This document shows, piece by piece, positions 14,601 to 24,430 of a DNA stretch of 64,000 nucleotides. A program made the translations under genes and the position numbers. Under the pieces are notes generated by a model, which saw only the letters and a list, made by a program, of their open reading frames with translations, made no database searches and was not told the origin of the DNA. Every line of letters starts with the position of its first letter. Positions within the stretch are counted from its first letter, which is position 1. The stretch is taken from assembly GCF_040954645.1 (NCBI RefSeq), contig NC_092804.1:149801108-149865107 (forward strand), in the 5' to 3' direction. The DNA comes from Diabrotica undecimpunctata. Lineage: Eukaryota > Arthropoda > Insecta > Coleoptera > Chrysomelidae.

Positions 14601-17600
14601 TTTGATCGTTGAACAGGTTGGCTACTTCACTATAAGATCATTTCTATCGCCGTAGCCCTCATCATTAAAACAGTAGTTCGCTCTTTTTCATTAAAAACCA
14701 TCTTTATTGTAGAGCTTTTGAAAACACATAAAACAACTGCCAGTTAGTACAATGTATTTTAAAAAACTTTTCAATAAACGTAAAGCCGTTACTAGCTTTA
14801 TGAATTAATGTAAAAATTACACCACTCTATATTTACTGTATAACCTACTTTAAAACTATTTTGCACCGAGAAGTTTTATGTATTTGAGACCTTCGTGACT
14901 AGACACATACACTTGCATTATATACAGTTAAACTCGTATGGAAGTGAGGATTCAAATAATAATAAAATATACAGAGTGCTGTAATTAACAAACCATAGTG
15001 ACTAATAATATCAGAAAAATGGTAAATATGGCAACATTGCAAGCATCAAATTTCCAGACTTTTGGCCCACTCTCGATATAGATATATAATAATACAAAAA
15101 TATATATAATCGTTGTTGTATATTTAAGAATTAAGTTTTATGTTTAGAGTAGAATCTAAGTTGTATTTTAGACATTACTGTTTGTGTTAGTCTGTATGCA
15201 GCTTAAGATCATGAACTTTAGTGTGTAGACAGCTTAAGCTGACAGCTGACAGAGAACAATGATGGCCGCTAGTTAGAGCCCGTAATGTAAGTTTATATGC
15301 TTTAAAAAAAAAGAAAATAAAGTTACATTACGGGCTCTAACTAGCGGCCATCATTGTTCTCTGTCAGCTGTCAGCTTAAGCTGTCTACACACTAAAGTTC
15401 ATGATCTTAAGCTGCATACAGACTAACACAAACAGTAATGTCTAAAATACAACTTAGATTCTACTCTAAACATAAAACTTAATTCTTAAATATACAACAA
15501 TTGTGACATCAATTTATAATGTACGTAACTAAATAGTGGTATAGAGGAAATAAACGCGTGGACCAAAAGAAGAAAAGTGGAATGGAATCAACACATCGAA
15601 AGAATGACAGAAAATAGAATAGTACGAATAGCAAGAGACAAATCGCCAAATGGAAGAAGATCATTGGGACGACCGAGGAAAAGATAAAAACCGAAGTAAA
15701 ACAGGCATTAAGCCTATTTATAAAGTAGGAAGAAGAAGAAGAAGTAACTAAATAGAAACGTTAATGAAAGAATAAATAATAGAAACATGAGTGCTACATA
15801 GCAAATTGTATAAAACCATGGAAGAATTTTACATTCCCGATAAACTATAAAGACTGGTAAGGGCTAAAGTGCGTGAAGTTATTTGCAATGTAGAATTACA
15901 AAGTGAACCAACACAGGTGTTTAATACACATATTGGTCTGTGTAATATCTTAAATAAATCATCACAAATTATGAATTTATGAAAAAAGTCAAAATGATAA
16001 ACACAACAACAATGAGTCAACACCCAACAACGGAGCCAAAAACATCAGTCATTAATTCAGCGGTTATAATTTTAACTAATGAAGTGGACAAATTACACTG
16101 GATATACCTGGAAGTGCTCCACTGAAAATTATACTACCGAAGAGATAAACCGCAGAATTTGCACGGCCAACAGATGCTATTTTGGACTCAATCTCCTTGT
16201 TAAATTCACAATCAGATCGAGAAATACAAAAATAAAACTCTACAAAACAATAATACGCCCAGTCCCAACATATGGTTCAGAGACCTGGACTCTAACAAAA
16301 AATAATGAAAACATGTTAGAATGTTTCGAAAGAAAAGTACACTAGAGTGTAGAGAAGAAGATAGAACTTCGAACTTTTTAGAATATACCAGGAACCTGAT
16401 ATCGCAAAACATATTAAGATAGGACGTCTGAGAAGAATAGGGCATGTAATGCGGATGGAACAAAATGAATCAAATAGAAAAACGATACTTGAGAGGCCCA
16501 TTGGTCAGAGAAGAAGAGGAAGATCCAGAACAAGGTTCCTTGATAACATCGATGAAGACATGAGAAATATGGGAATACGAGTTTGGCGAAAAGGGCAAAG
16601 AAAGAGAGAAATTCTTGAGGAGGCTAGGAACCACGCAGATAATGAGTGGACAAATTCACATACTTAGACTATATGATAACCAATGAGAAATTAATTACGG
16701 AAGAAATGAAACGAAAAATAATTTTAACAAACAAGTGCTATTTTTGAACTGAATTTACAAATAAAAGTAAAAACTTAAGAAAGATAACAAAAACGACCGA
16801 TCAAAAACATAGAGCTCCAAGGCAGGTGAAAAAAGAAAAGAAGAATCCTTAGAGAAATATTCTGTGGCATCTGTGAAAACGGTATTTGCAAGATTTGCAA
16901 CAAGGAAGATCACAGCAAAACAACTCTCCTTGAGTGGACGAATTGTTATATCAAAATCTAGGGAAAGTAGACGGAGAGGTAGACCAAATCTTAAATAAAT
17001 GGAAGTATGGTGTAAAACGAACATGCTAAGTGGCTCTAGCAATTAATAGACTTAAACGTATATATACTTGGGAAGGTCGAAGCTCTATTATAGGGTTGTA
17101 GCACAATTAATGATAATAATGAATCATCATCATCATTGGTGCTACAGCCCTAAAAAAGAGCCACGACCTTCCCAAGTCTATTACGCCAGTCAGTTCTATC
17201 CATTGCCAACTGTTGCCAGTTTGCTGCGCCTATTTGTCTACCATCCTCATCTACACCATCCCTCCATCTGAGTTTTGGTCTACCCCTTTTTCTACTTCCC
17301 ACAGGTTGTGACATAAGGATTCTTCTAGGAGGATTGTTCTGCTGTGATCTTGCCAGATGTCCTGCCCATCTTAGTCTTCCTATTTTTATAAAGGATACTA
17401 CGTCTTTACCACCAAATATATGTTTATAAATGATAATAATGAATAGAAACACAAAATATATTTTTTATTTATTTTTAATTGGTTTACTTTTTCAGGCCGT
17501 ATTAGCTTGCTCTTTGGCAGTAGCCACAGCTGTCTGGAATGGTCCCTTAGCCGGTGGCCAGCCAGCACATCTCTACCCCGCAGGAGTCAGCCCACAAGCG

Positions 17601-20600
17601 TGCCCAAATTTCCCCAACTGCGCTAATCCCGCCGTAGCTGCCAACCCACAAGCCCCAACTGCTCAACAATGGGGAGCTCCACAACAACAATGGAATGCCC
17701 AACCTCAACCACAGTGGAACCAATGGAACAACAACAATAACAACCAATGGAACCAAGTGAGTTATTTTTCAATATCTTCTAAATTATTTTATAGTTCTAT
17801 AGAATTCCATAATTTCAATTTTGAATTCCTTTATTAGCAAAATAGTATATTCTCGAAAACATCTAAATGTTATAAATTCAATTATGGTTTTACTGACAAT
17901 ATCAATTTTTTTTAGATACAAATTTGGACTATACCTAATGAATTTTTATCTCTTTATATCACCTAAGCCTCTTATTTAATCTTACTTGGTCACTTTTATT
18001 CAAAGTCTTCTTTTAACTTCTACTGCTACATTCTCCTATAATCATGTTTTTTACCTTCTTAAGGTAATTCCATCATTTCTACATAGTCGTACTACGTTAT
18101 GTACTTTTAGTTTTAATTACTAAAATATTGTGATATATGAAGGTGTATTTCACAGTCTGATAAGTACTCGTCATCTTGAAAGCAATAGAAATCGATCACG
18201 ACATGATACCCTGTTATGAGTATCAGCCATCAACCAGCTTTTTACCTACATTCAAAAATACTAAAGGCAGGCGGTATTGGTTCGTCCTAACTAGTATACT
18301 CACTATTTTAACTATTATGGAATATTTTTTGTCATATATTACTAATTAGTGCCTCTAGGACTTCATTTTAAATTGACAGTAATTTACTTTTCAAACATTC
18401 AGATTCCAGTAGAAGTCTTAATACTTTCTTCGATTATTTTGTATGTTTCAATTGTGTACTTGACTTATATTATATTATCTTAGTTTATAGATTTCTTTTT
18501 AAAGATTTAGGCTTTGGATTTAATTTGATATACCAATTTAAATTGACGTTTCAGGGACAATACAACCCAGCTCCAGTTCCACAACAATGGGGAAACGATG
18601 CTACATCTAGACTTAACAAAGGAGAATACATTGGTGATGGAGATTACCACGGTGAAGGTCTTGTTGAAGCTCGTGCTCCAGGTTATGGTTAGTATTGAGG
18701 TCTAATATTTAAAGGAATAATGCATGTTTATTTTCTACTAAGAGATATTTATATTTTAGCTTCGTCTGAATTACCTGACACATAAACTGTTCTCAATATC
18801 TTTTTGGAATTAAACCACGAATTATAAAATAAACACTATTTAATTGACGTTTTAACTTCTGAATTTATTATTCAAAGTATTAGTTTCTTTGACTTTTAAT
18901 AGAAACTATTAAATTTACGGTCGGATAACTCAAATAGTAGAGTGTTCGACTACCGCTCGGAAGGACCAGGTTTGATAAGTGGCACCGACGAGCATATCGA
19001 GATATTTTTTTAATATCTAAAGGCTTCAGGTTGACTCATAATGACTAAAACGATAAACTGGGTAAACCAGTGATCCTAACAGGCAGGTGAAAGATAGCAC
19101 TGGCTCTGTTTTCTTCGTTGTTCATTGTACGCCTAAGAAATGGCAGATTATCCTGCTTTACTCGTATGCTGCTCTATTGATTTTAAGGGATACTATTTTT
19201 GTTATAAAAAATTAAACAACAAAGTCGCTTTATTTAAAAAAATATATTTTCAAATAACTTCCTATAGGAAAGTATAAACATAAAAATAAAAAGTTTGTTT
19301 TATAAATAGTAGTTTATTTCCAAGAATAATTCTCTAAAATCTGAACTAATATCTTCCCATCTATTGGAAATTTACTATATAATAGCTTAATAAAAACAAG
19401 ACTTTAAATTCTGAAATCAAATGTAAAACTCCGGTTATCTTAGCTGTTTGTTGTATCCCTTTAAGCGGTGCGAAAATATTTGTAGAGCAAAGAAGAGCAA
19501 ATCGCTCATCCTTCTTTTTCCTCAGCTTTTCCCTTTTCAGAGGTCGCTGTTTCTTACTTTTCGTCGCCACTTGGATAGTCCTTCCATCTTCTCCTCAGTT
19601 TTCCTCTACCACTCCTTCCGCCAACTTCTAACAATTCTATCTTTCATCTTACATAGTTTACACCTCTACGTCTGACATGATCAAATCATTACAGTCTTTG
19701 TTTTTAAATATTTTTTGAGACTGTACTCACTCCGGCTCTTTTCCTAATCAAGTCGTTTCTGATCCTGTCTCTTCTAGTCCTACCCAACATCCACCGTAAT
19801 ATTTTCATTCCAGCTGCCTCCATCTTCTTTTTCTAAATCTTCTTTATAGGCCACACTTCATCGCCGTACAACAACGCAGGTCTCATCACACTCTCGTATA
19901 TCTTTCCTTTTAGCCGTTCCCTGATTTTTCGATAACAAATTAGCCCGATCATTCGCTTCCTGTTAAAACATTCAGCCTGTATCCTGAGGGAAATTTCTCG
20001 ACCTAGTGTTCCATTTTCCGTTATCTAGGAGCTTCATTCTTCTATTATACTACCATTCTTCTACCTCCCAACCACATATACTCCGTTTTTAACCTGCTAA
20101 CGTTAAGTCCTCTTATCTTCAATGGCCGTTCTCCAATACACCAACTTCTTCTTTAACATTTCTTTACTCTCCTCTACCAACACGACATCATCAAGGGCCC
20201 TTCACAATTCTCCTTTCCTGTTTTTTTTTTTGTGGCAAACATTTCTCTGTTTTGAGGAAGTATTTGTTGCCATCATATTATATTGTTGGCAAAACTCTAG
20301 CAGATTTTCTCCTCTTCCATTATATTCTCCCAGGCTGCATTCCCTACAATATTTTGGAACTTGTCTCTTCCTATTTTGGTATTGAAGTCTTCTTTGTTAA
20401 TTTTACGAGTTTTTGTAGATCTTCATACCATTACTAAAGTATGTCATCTAGTTTATCTGCAGTTGGTGCATGAACCTGAATAATAATAACATTTAATGAA
20501 GAACTCCTTATTTGCAACAGCATTACTCTGTCAGAGAGTGGTATCTGTGAAACTACGTAACTCAATTCATCGTTTATTATTACTCTGACTCCATTAAAAT

Positions 20601-21777
20601 GGTTGGGATCATTATTTCCCGACTAGTTAAATGTTTTGTTCAAAATTTTTTTGTTTATTAGTTAGGCCATCGTATTTTACTTAAACTCAGAATATCTATA
20701 TTTTGTGTGTTCATTTCTTAGCACACATTTGCTAGCTTTTCAGTGTCATACAGGCTTTTAATGTTCTAAGTCGCTATCTTGACATCATTGTTTACTCTAA
20801 TTTTGTTTTATGTTCCTTCCGACGATTCTTAGCACCCCCTGAACATTTAAATTCTGTCGGGGACTGGGGACCATTTGTTTTGTTCCATTTACCACCATAA
20901 CTTTATTGGAAAAAAATAATAAGGTGGTTTCCCATTGCATTTCTCATGTTTTCTGTGGGGATTTTCTCCCTTATTCTCCCGATCTTCTTCCTTGATTTTT
21001 TCCCTGTAGTATGAGTTTCAAAATTTCATATTTTGGTCCTCTCATCACGTGGCCTAGGTATTCCAGTTTTTTTGTTTGTATAGTACTGATTAGTGCTGTT
21101 TCTTTACCAACCCTCTCCAGTACTTTTTTATTTGTAATTCTATCAGTCCATGATATGATTAATACTCTGTGGTATGACCAGAGTTCGAAAACCTCGATTC
21201 TTCTTAAATTGCATTTTTTTATTTTGAAGTCTCAGCTCCATCGAATGGTACTTAGTCTAATTTTCAAATTAAGATTTCTGCACGTTAGGAGTGGCTTCAT
21301 TCGTATAAATGCTGATCAGACCATCTCTATTCGCCTGTTCTGCAGTATGATCATTGGTTTCATTGATCAAAGTTTCCAAGTACTTTCCTTCCAAATGTGA
21401 ATGACAAAATGACAAATTTAAACAGAAAACATTGGTTCTCTTACCATGGTAACTAACTAGGCGGTATCATGGAGAAATTTTTGTGTACTGATTATTAAAT
21501 TATGATATGTAATTCTAAAAATTAATTAGTTGTTAAGCATTAACCTGCATCAAAACAAATTACCTTTTAGATAAATCGTTTATGTTTCAACACCTATCGT
21601 TTATCGTTTTTAGAAAACCAAAACTTGATTGCTCAATGGGACAACCCCAACCAAGGAGCCCCCAACCAATGGAACAACGGCGGTATTCCACAAAACGCTC
21701 AACAAGCTCATGGTGTAGGTCAAATCCCAGCTGGAGTTGACGCTCACTCCTGCCCCAACTACCCATTCTGTTCTTAA
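2607..21777 (+). CDS. Cuticular protein of the CPCFC family (C-X5-C motifs), gene A; four coding exons
   Basis: Coding exons are 2607-2621, 17496-17756, 18555-18687 and 21614-21777 (573 nt, 190 residues plus TAA). Every junction is GT-AG and phases match (0, 0, 1). The product starts with a 17-residue signal peptide rich in Ala, Val and Leu, predicted to be cut after ATA. Two C-X5-C motifs follow, at C41-C47 (CPNFPNC, after PAGVSPQA) and C183-C189 (CPNYPFC, after PAGVDAHS). The middle is rich in Gln, Asn, Trp and Pro, with a GDYIGDGDYHGEG stretch near residue 118. Paired PAGV-CPNxPxC motifs are the hallmark of CPCFC proteins, which are secreted by epidermis and lie in the cuticle. There is no chitin-binding Rebers-Riddiford domain. 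The very short first exon and the roughly 15 kb intron are unusual, but gene B repeats the design. Expression is likely tied to moulting (inference). Confidence 0.9.
2622..2760 (+). promoter_or_regulatory. Conserved head of intron 1, shared with gene B
   Basis: This intron start aligns with 32088-32220 of gene B, including a 22-bp identical block at 2655-2676 (32120-32141 in B) and further matched stretches around TAGTGAGTGCCAA and GGACTA. Neither copy continues an open frame in common with the other. A transcription control element or an untranslated alternative leader is more likely than coding sequence. Confidence 0.55.
2761..4140. other. Intron 1 of gene A, AT-rich, unassigned
   Basis: I see no coding signal. 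Poly-T runs occur near 3420 and 3880. The stretch after about 3700 may be the 3' part of the degraded pogo-like element that follows. Confidence 0.4.
4141..4994 (-). pseudogene. Broken pogo/Tigger-like (DDE_1) transposase
   Basis: Read on the - strand, 4994-4767 matches a CENP-B-type helix-turn-helix region (ending KKWLTNFLRRHPN). About 4665-4630 gives NVDETGI, with the first catalytic Asp. 4539-4144 gives LIILDGHYSHTRN and PPHTSHKIQPL, the second catalytic block. The Asp expected just after QPL is Val here, so one catalytic residue is lost. Frameshifts near 4550-4600 and a stop near 4760 separate the pieces. It is a dead cut-and-paste transposon in intron 1 of gene A, antisense to it. Confidence 0.7.
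4981..5052. repeat. Hairpin at the 5' end of the pogo-like relic
   Basis: Arms of 25 bp (4981-5005 and 5028-5052) pair with two mismatches around a 22-bp loop, just beyond the transposase N-terminus. Confidence 0.6.
5100..5530 (-). pseudogene. LINE fragment with RNase H remnant
   Basis: The - strand reads through a worn RNase H end: a TGNE segment followed by SLAKEAAGTLFVG, typical of the RNase H domain of I/R1-type LINEs. Several stops and frame changes are present. Confidence 0.45.
5790..6020 (+). pseudogene. LINE 3' fragment
   Basis: The + strand gives NNWTYHLDRMKD and then a decayed RGRP-type tail with WEDLRRVGTEQATGPNP, the usual C-terminus of insect endonuclease/RT LINEs. It ends in a short GATGATGGTGAT tail. 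Confidence 0.5.
6540..7375 (+). pseudogene. LINE fragment: RNase H and C-terminal Cys/His motif
   Basis: Across broken frames the + strand shows an RNase H start (WYTDG), FTDSQPAHKA, a worn GHxxxxGNEKADEMARQGS segment, and finally GLADDGICRFCHSEKETAEHILCQC. This order matches the end of ORF2 in I-clade-like LINEs. Stops lie between all the parts. Confidence 0.6.
7530..8915 (+). pseudogene. RTE-like LINE, RT to 3' end, degraded
   Basis: The RT fingers/palm appear as LTFIDFHKAFDTI, then RGIRQGDTLSLKLF, and the catalytic LRFADDIIL near 8120-8150. The thumb and tail follow (YGAETMTL; WACHVARM; RGRPLH). Frames 7536-7889, 7952-8266, 8187-8561 and 8568-8849 are successive pieces of one ORF split by frameshifts. 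The 3' end carries a GATGATGATGTTGATGGTGATG tail. Confidence 0.7.
8916..9401. other. Unassigned AT-rich intron sequence
   Basis: I see no coding signal or clear repeat border. Confidence 0.4.
9402..9459. repeat. 58-bp perfect palindrome with no spacer
   Basis: The sequence is its own reverse complement across 9402-9459, centred between 9430 and 9431. Confidence 0.9.
11595..11942 (-). pseudogene. piggyBac transposase, surviving N-terminal frame
   Basis: This open frame of up to 115 codons has the Ser/Asp/Glu-rich start usual for piggyBac transposases, then decays at its 3' end. It lies inside the TTAA-flanked element and is the only long surviving frame of that ORF. Confidence 0.6.
12039..12840. 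mobile_element. hAT-like MITE carrying a LINE insertion
   Basis: An 8-bp direct repeat GTTTATAC (12031-12038 and 12841-12848) flanks inverted ends CAGTGGCGCACCTAG and its near match TAGTAGCGCACCTAG. An 8-bp duplication with CAG/TAG ends fits the hAT superfamily. Without the inner LINE the element is about 150 bp, so it is non-autonomous. Confidence 0.75.
12099..12737 (+). mobile_element. LINE 3' fragment with 11-bp target duplication
   Basis: GTTACTTACAC at 12088-12098 and 12738-12748 brackets a fragment encoding 197 codons in one frame (12126-12719): the LINE thumb and C-terminus with VKQYNYLGTTV, YGVESWTL and GIGRRRISWLKNLR. It ends in a GAAGAAGAA tail. It is 5'-truncated and has no catalytic RT core, so it cannot move by itself. 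Confidence 0.85.
13220..13925. other. Unassigned AT-rich intron sequence
   Basis: A T-rich open frame at 13242-13490 has low-complexity composition and no family likeness. I do not call it a gene. Confidence 0.4.
13928..14317. repeat. Imperfect inverted-repeat element (foldback/MITE-like)
   Basis: Outer arms (13928-13966 against about 14281-14317) match in reverse, and the core arms 14027-14049 and 14113-14135 are a perfect 23-bp pair. The stretches between are diverged. I could not define a target duplication. Confidence 0.65.
14440..14705 (-). pseudogene. Fragment of DDE transposase N-terminus (helix-turn-helix)
   Basis: The - strand reads FNEKERTTVLMMRGYGDRND, then after frameshifts HKATVQKILKRFEKTRRVKDG, then QTVRPKALEN. 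The spacing matches the N-terminal helix-turn-helix of the IS630-like transposases found next to DUF4817 in insect proteins. Frames are broken at least twice. Confidence 0.55.
15113..15500. repeat. Long perfect hairpin, two 178-bp arms
   Basis: 15113-15290 and 15323-15500 are exact reverse complements by eye, separated by a 32-bp A-rich spacer. The arms have no coding signal, and no terminal target duplication is evident. It lies in intron 1 of gene A, so the primary transcript would contain a 178-bp perfect stem. Confidence 0.9.
15537..15743 (+). mobile_element. LINE 3' fragment with 12-bp target duplication
   Basis: GTAACTAAATAG at 15525-15536 and 15744-15755 brackets the fragment. It is nearly identical to 31053-31280 except for a missing segment of about 27 bp (31200-31226), and it ends in (GAA)n. 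Near identity to the second copy points to recent activity of this LINE family. Confidence 0.85.
16024..16670 (+). pseudogene. LINE 3' fragment (thumb and C-terminus)
   Basis: EEINRRICTANRCYFGLN and YGSETWTLTKNNENM (16079-16345) are followed in other frames by a GRRRGRSRTRFLDN-type tail (16449-16667). This is a decayed C-terminus of an insect endonuclease/RT LINE. Confidence 0.65.
16760..17108 (+). pseudogene. Degraded LINE 3' end, + strand
   Basis: Broken frames carry SRESRRRGRPNLK and an end (CTTGGGAAGGTCG...GGTTGTAGCAC) that is the reverse complement of the end of the neighbouring - strand copy. The two form a tail-to-tail pair. Confidence 0.5.
17125..17428 (-). mobile_element. LINE 3' fragment inserted close to exon 2, 16-bp target duplication
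   Basis: AATGATAATAATGAAT at 17109-17124 and 17429-17444 flanks a - strand fragment encoding IGRLRWAGHLARSQ and RKRGRPKLRWRDGV, with an (ATG)n tail. The insertion ends 51 bp before the first base of exon 2 (17496), so it landed between the rest of intron 1 and the exon 2 acceptor region. Confidence 0.85.
17496..17756 (+). CDS. CPCFC gene A, coding exon 2 (residues 6-92)
   Basis: The acceptor TTTTTCAG precedes 17496 and the donor GTGAGT begins at 17757. The exon encodes the rest of the signal peptide, the first C-X5-C motif and the Gln/Asn/Trp-rich segment ending in an Asn run. Confidence 0.9.
17757..18554. other. Intron 2 of gene A
   Basis: AT-rich; I see nothing else in it. Confidence 0.6.
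18555..18687 (+). CDS. CPCFC gene A, coding exon 3 (residues 93-136 plus first base of 137)
   Basis: This exon begins GQYNPAPVPQQWG and ends EARAPGY before a GTTAGT donor. It is the same 133-nt length as in gene B and has no cysteine. It is the best conserved exon between the two genes. Confidence 0.9.
18917..19200 (+). repeat. tRNA-derived SINE-like repeat
   Basis: The head resembles a tRNA gene: GGATAACTCAAATAGTAGAG as an A-box region, GACTACCGCTCGGAAGG around the anticodon arm, and GGTTTGATAAG as a worn B box. A non-tRNA body of about 200 bp follows. The boxes are decayed, so it is not called as a tRNA. Confidence 0.6.
19560..20860 (-). pseudogene. LINE, endonuclease domain and RT C-terminus, degraded
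   Basis: On the - strand 20850-20680 resembles an AP-endonuclease start (KIATLNIKSLYDTEKLANV; LSKIRW), and about 20580-20450 a further endonuclease block (INDELSYVVSQIPLSDRV; IQVHAPTADKL). About 19890-19720 gives an RT tail (ALLYGDEVW; KILRWMLGRTRRDRIRNDLIRKRAGVS). The central RT is largely missing. It lies in intron 3 of gene A, antisense. Confidence 0.55.
20861..21400 (-). pseudogene. LINE 3' fragment, - strand
   Basis: The - strand shows FELWSYHRVLIISWTDRITN and RVGKETALISTI, then KKLEYLGHVMRGPKYEILK with ILQGKNQGRRS. This is the same LINE C-terminus as at 12126-12719, with several stops. Confidence 0.6.
21614..21777 (+). CDS. CPCFC gene A, coding exon 4 (end of residue 137 to 190, stop)
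   Basis: The acceptor TTTTTAG precedes 21614. The exon encodes ENQNLIAQWDN, one GAPNQ unit, PAGVDAHSCPNYPFCS and TAA. Confidence 0.9.
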
Positions 21778-21998
21778 GCGAGCTAGACAATCAGGCTGAC
21801 AACATGTTGCCAATATTTATATAGTTTAATTTTGTATCTCGACTTAAAAAATAGCTGTGCCGATATTTGCTGTGTTTATAAGTGATAGTTCGAAAAACAT
21901 ATTTTTCTGGTCATAATGTTGCAACTGAGTAGATGTGTAATGTAAAATATATAGCATAGTTGTAAATATAAGTAAAATGGTAATATTTGCCAATAATC

Positions 21999-22004
21999 AA
22001 TAAA
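21999..22004 (+). terminator. Poly(A) signal of CPCFC gene A
   Basis: AATAAA lies 222 bp after the stop codon, the first good signal downstream. Confidence 0.7.
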
Positions 22005-22650
22005 TCAGATACATTTGCACAAGAATCGTTAATTTTACTATTAGTTTCTAATGAGTTGCATAGTTATGGATTCGTCGTCCAGAAATGTTGTCGTTTTTAA
22101 TGTAAATTGGTTAAAAATAAGTTATCTTTATAATTTACTGCGTTGAATATTCTCATTAAACGTAGAGATACCACAATAATTTTGTACCTCTTCAGAAAAT
22201 ATAATACTTTTGATAACTGTCAAAAATATTTAAAGGTATAAATTTTTAATAAAATTTATTCCCCAAAAGATTCATTTTGTATTAATCCCTTTTCTCTCTC
22301 TTATATAGGGTGTATTGCGAATTGTCTCCTTTTTACAACACAAGTAGCGGGCCAGATGTTGGAACTGGCTAAGTATGTAGACTTGGATTAAATAATTCTT
22401 CGTGGAAACAATTTCTAGTCGAAGTCGAACTGGTATAATAATGCTTGTTGAATTTAAGGCACTTTATTTCATGTTACACTTCAGTTACAAAAGATTGTTT
22501 TTTACAAAAGTATTTAACTAACACTAAACTATTTTTTTTTCTGCTGTGTACGAAGGTTTACTTAGAGCACATGTATTTTTGCACAATTCTGGAGAGAACG
22601 AAGTTGGTGCGAGTGAGAACTATACTACTTGAGGCTTGAAGACGAAGTCT
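22005..22650. other. Intergenic, unassigned
   Basis: I see no gene. Around 22340-22640 the sequence has a mixed composition like a repeat, but I could not define its ends. Confidence 0.4.
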
Positions 22651-22771
22651 TGAGTGTAAACTGTATGGCACGAGGACCGGTGGTGAAGTCTGAGAGAGGA
22701 GTCTTCAAGTAATTACTGTCCGGTAATGTCTGAATGTGAACTATTCGGCCCGAGGACCAGTGGTGAAGTCT
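22651..22771. repeat. Two 41-bp direct repeats, 80 bp apart
   Basis: 22651-22691 and 22731-22771 share CGAGGACC and GTGGTGAAGTCT with a few mismatches elsewhere. They may be part of an LTR or tandem repeat. Confidence 0.6.
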
Positions 22772-23390
22772 CTTAATGCTGCTTTGATTCAACCTTTTAT
22801 AGGGAAACACAACCGCCAATTTTATAACGGGTTTAACGAACTTTTAATGTCCCAAATGGTAAGTTCTAAAAAGCCACTTTTTTTTATACATTTACGAAGA
22901 AACTGCATAATGATAAAAACAATAAAACTAAAAGATTTATTGCCCCTTTACCAGTTCCGAGAACGAATAAATATTAGTGACCCAGTTCTAGGTAGACAAA
23001 AAACTTCGGGCAAAAAACATTCATGACCAGTTGTGGTCATAAAAATAATAATTTTGTGAATACATATAATGAGAGGAGGAGAATTGGCGGTAAAATAATA
23101 TCAAAGTGTGTTTGGATACCAAAAGAAACAACCTGTCTTTAACGGAAAACGAACGAGACAACAAACTCATTTTATTTAGTTGAGATATATCCAAAATTAG
23201 TAATTGTAACAAAATAATGAGAGATTATTGGTGGTATGTTAAGACTTTAGGGTGTGTTAAAAGAAGCGGGACGGTCGAATATATCGCGAAATTCACATCG
23301 GATCAAAAAACTGAGAAACACATGTTCAAGATTTTTTTAATATTGAATTTATTCATACACCATCCTAAATTACCTAGGTGTGGGGCGGGG
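22772..23390. other. Intergenic, unassigned
   Basis: Short open frames (22736-23026, 23217-23459) show no family likeness and no splice context. Confidence 0.4.
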
Positions 23391-23800
23391 AACAATATTG
23401 AATTCTTAAATGGGAACCCCCTTTTTTATTGCAGATCTGGATTCCTTGTGAAAAAATAAGTAACATTTATTTAAGACATTTTTTCGAATTGTTGATAGGT
23501 ACTATAATCGATAAAAAAAAACGATTTATAGTGATACCCTAGAAAATTATGAAAATGGTCTAATATCTCAATAAATACACTTCCAAACACAATACCAAAA
23601 AATATATGTTAATTATTTTTCAAAAATCTATTGATTGACATCAAATACGACCACCAAATGGGGGCAACTTTAAATCTTAAATAGGAAACTCCATTTTTTT
23701 ACAGATTCGGATTGTACATAAAAAAGTAAACCAGTTTTATTTAAAAAAATTTCCGATTCGTAATAGATGGCGCTGTAATCGCAGAAAAACTAATACAGAA
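23391..23800. repeat. Diverged tandem repeat, two units of about 275 bp
   Basis: About 23396-23500 and 23671-23770 align: a CTTAAAT-GGAA block, a CAGAT-CGGATT block, then AAAAAGTAA and TTTATTTAA stretches. The second unit ends near AGATGGCGCTGTAATCG. Confidence 0.55.
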
Positions 23801-24430
23801 CTAATGTGTATTTTAAAATGGACATTAATGTTTGTATTTTGAGAACTATTTCCGAAGTGGAGATTGAAACGTCAATAAACTTATTTTAACCTTCAATTGT
23901 GGCTTATTCTAATTAAAATAGTAATTACTTTAAAATGCCACAAGAAAATAGTTTCAGAACTATATGTAAAATAAAGAAGCTGTTACGTTATATAAGACGT
24001 AACACGATTATGTGTATATCTACCTACCATCTTGGTCCTGACTAAGGCGAGTAGCATTGCGTGATGGTGGTAGTTCATCAAAACCTAAACAAATATTTTT
24101 CTAAGAATTACAAATACTCATAAATCCTATTTTTTACCTCAATCTTCGTAGTCGCTAATATCTTCTATCCTGTCAGATACATCTTGTTCAAGAAAGACAT
24201 TCCTCTGGCCACTTCCAAAATATTCTGGTCTTCATCATTAGAGTCCATAAGAGCTGCTAAAAATTTTTCTCAGTTAGTTTCTGGGAATGATCATCACCAA
24301 TCCAGAGAGCATAGCAGCGACATGGAAACAATATTGTGAAATGTTGTTTCATAGTGATCATGAAGACGTGAATCCAGAAGAAATAAATGACGAAAAGGAA
24401 CCACATATTTTAAAATCGGAAATAGAAATC
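23801..24430. other. Intergenic, unassigned
   Basis: AT-rich; no gene seen. The last part may be the worn 5' region of the LINE that follows. Confidence 0.4.

Noticed and set aside
18917..18990. tRNA gene
   Set aside because: The A and B boxes and stems are decayed and a SINE-like body follows, so it is called as a SINE-like repeat.
22345..22870. Solo LTR
   Set aside because: TGTTGG near 22354 could be an LTR start, but I found no matching end or target duplication.
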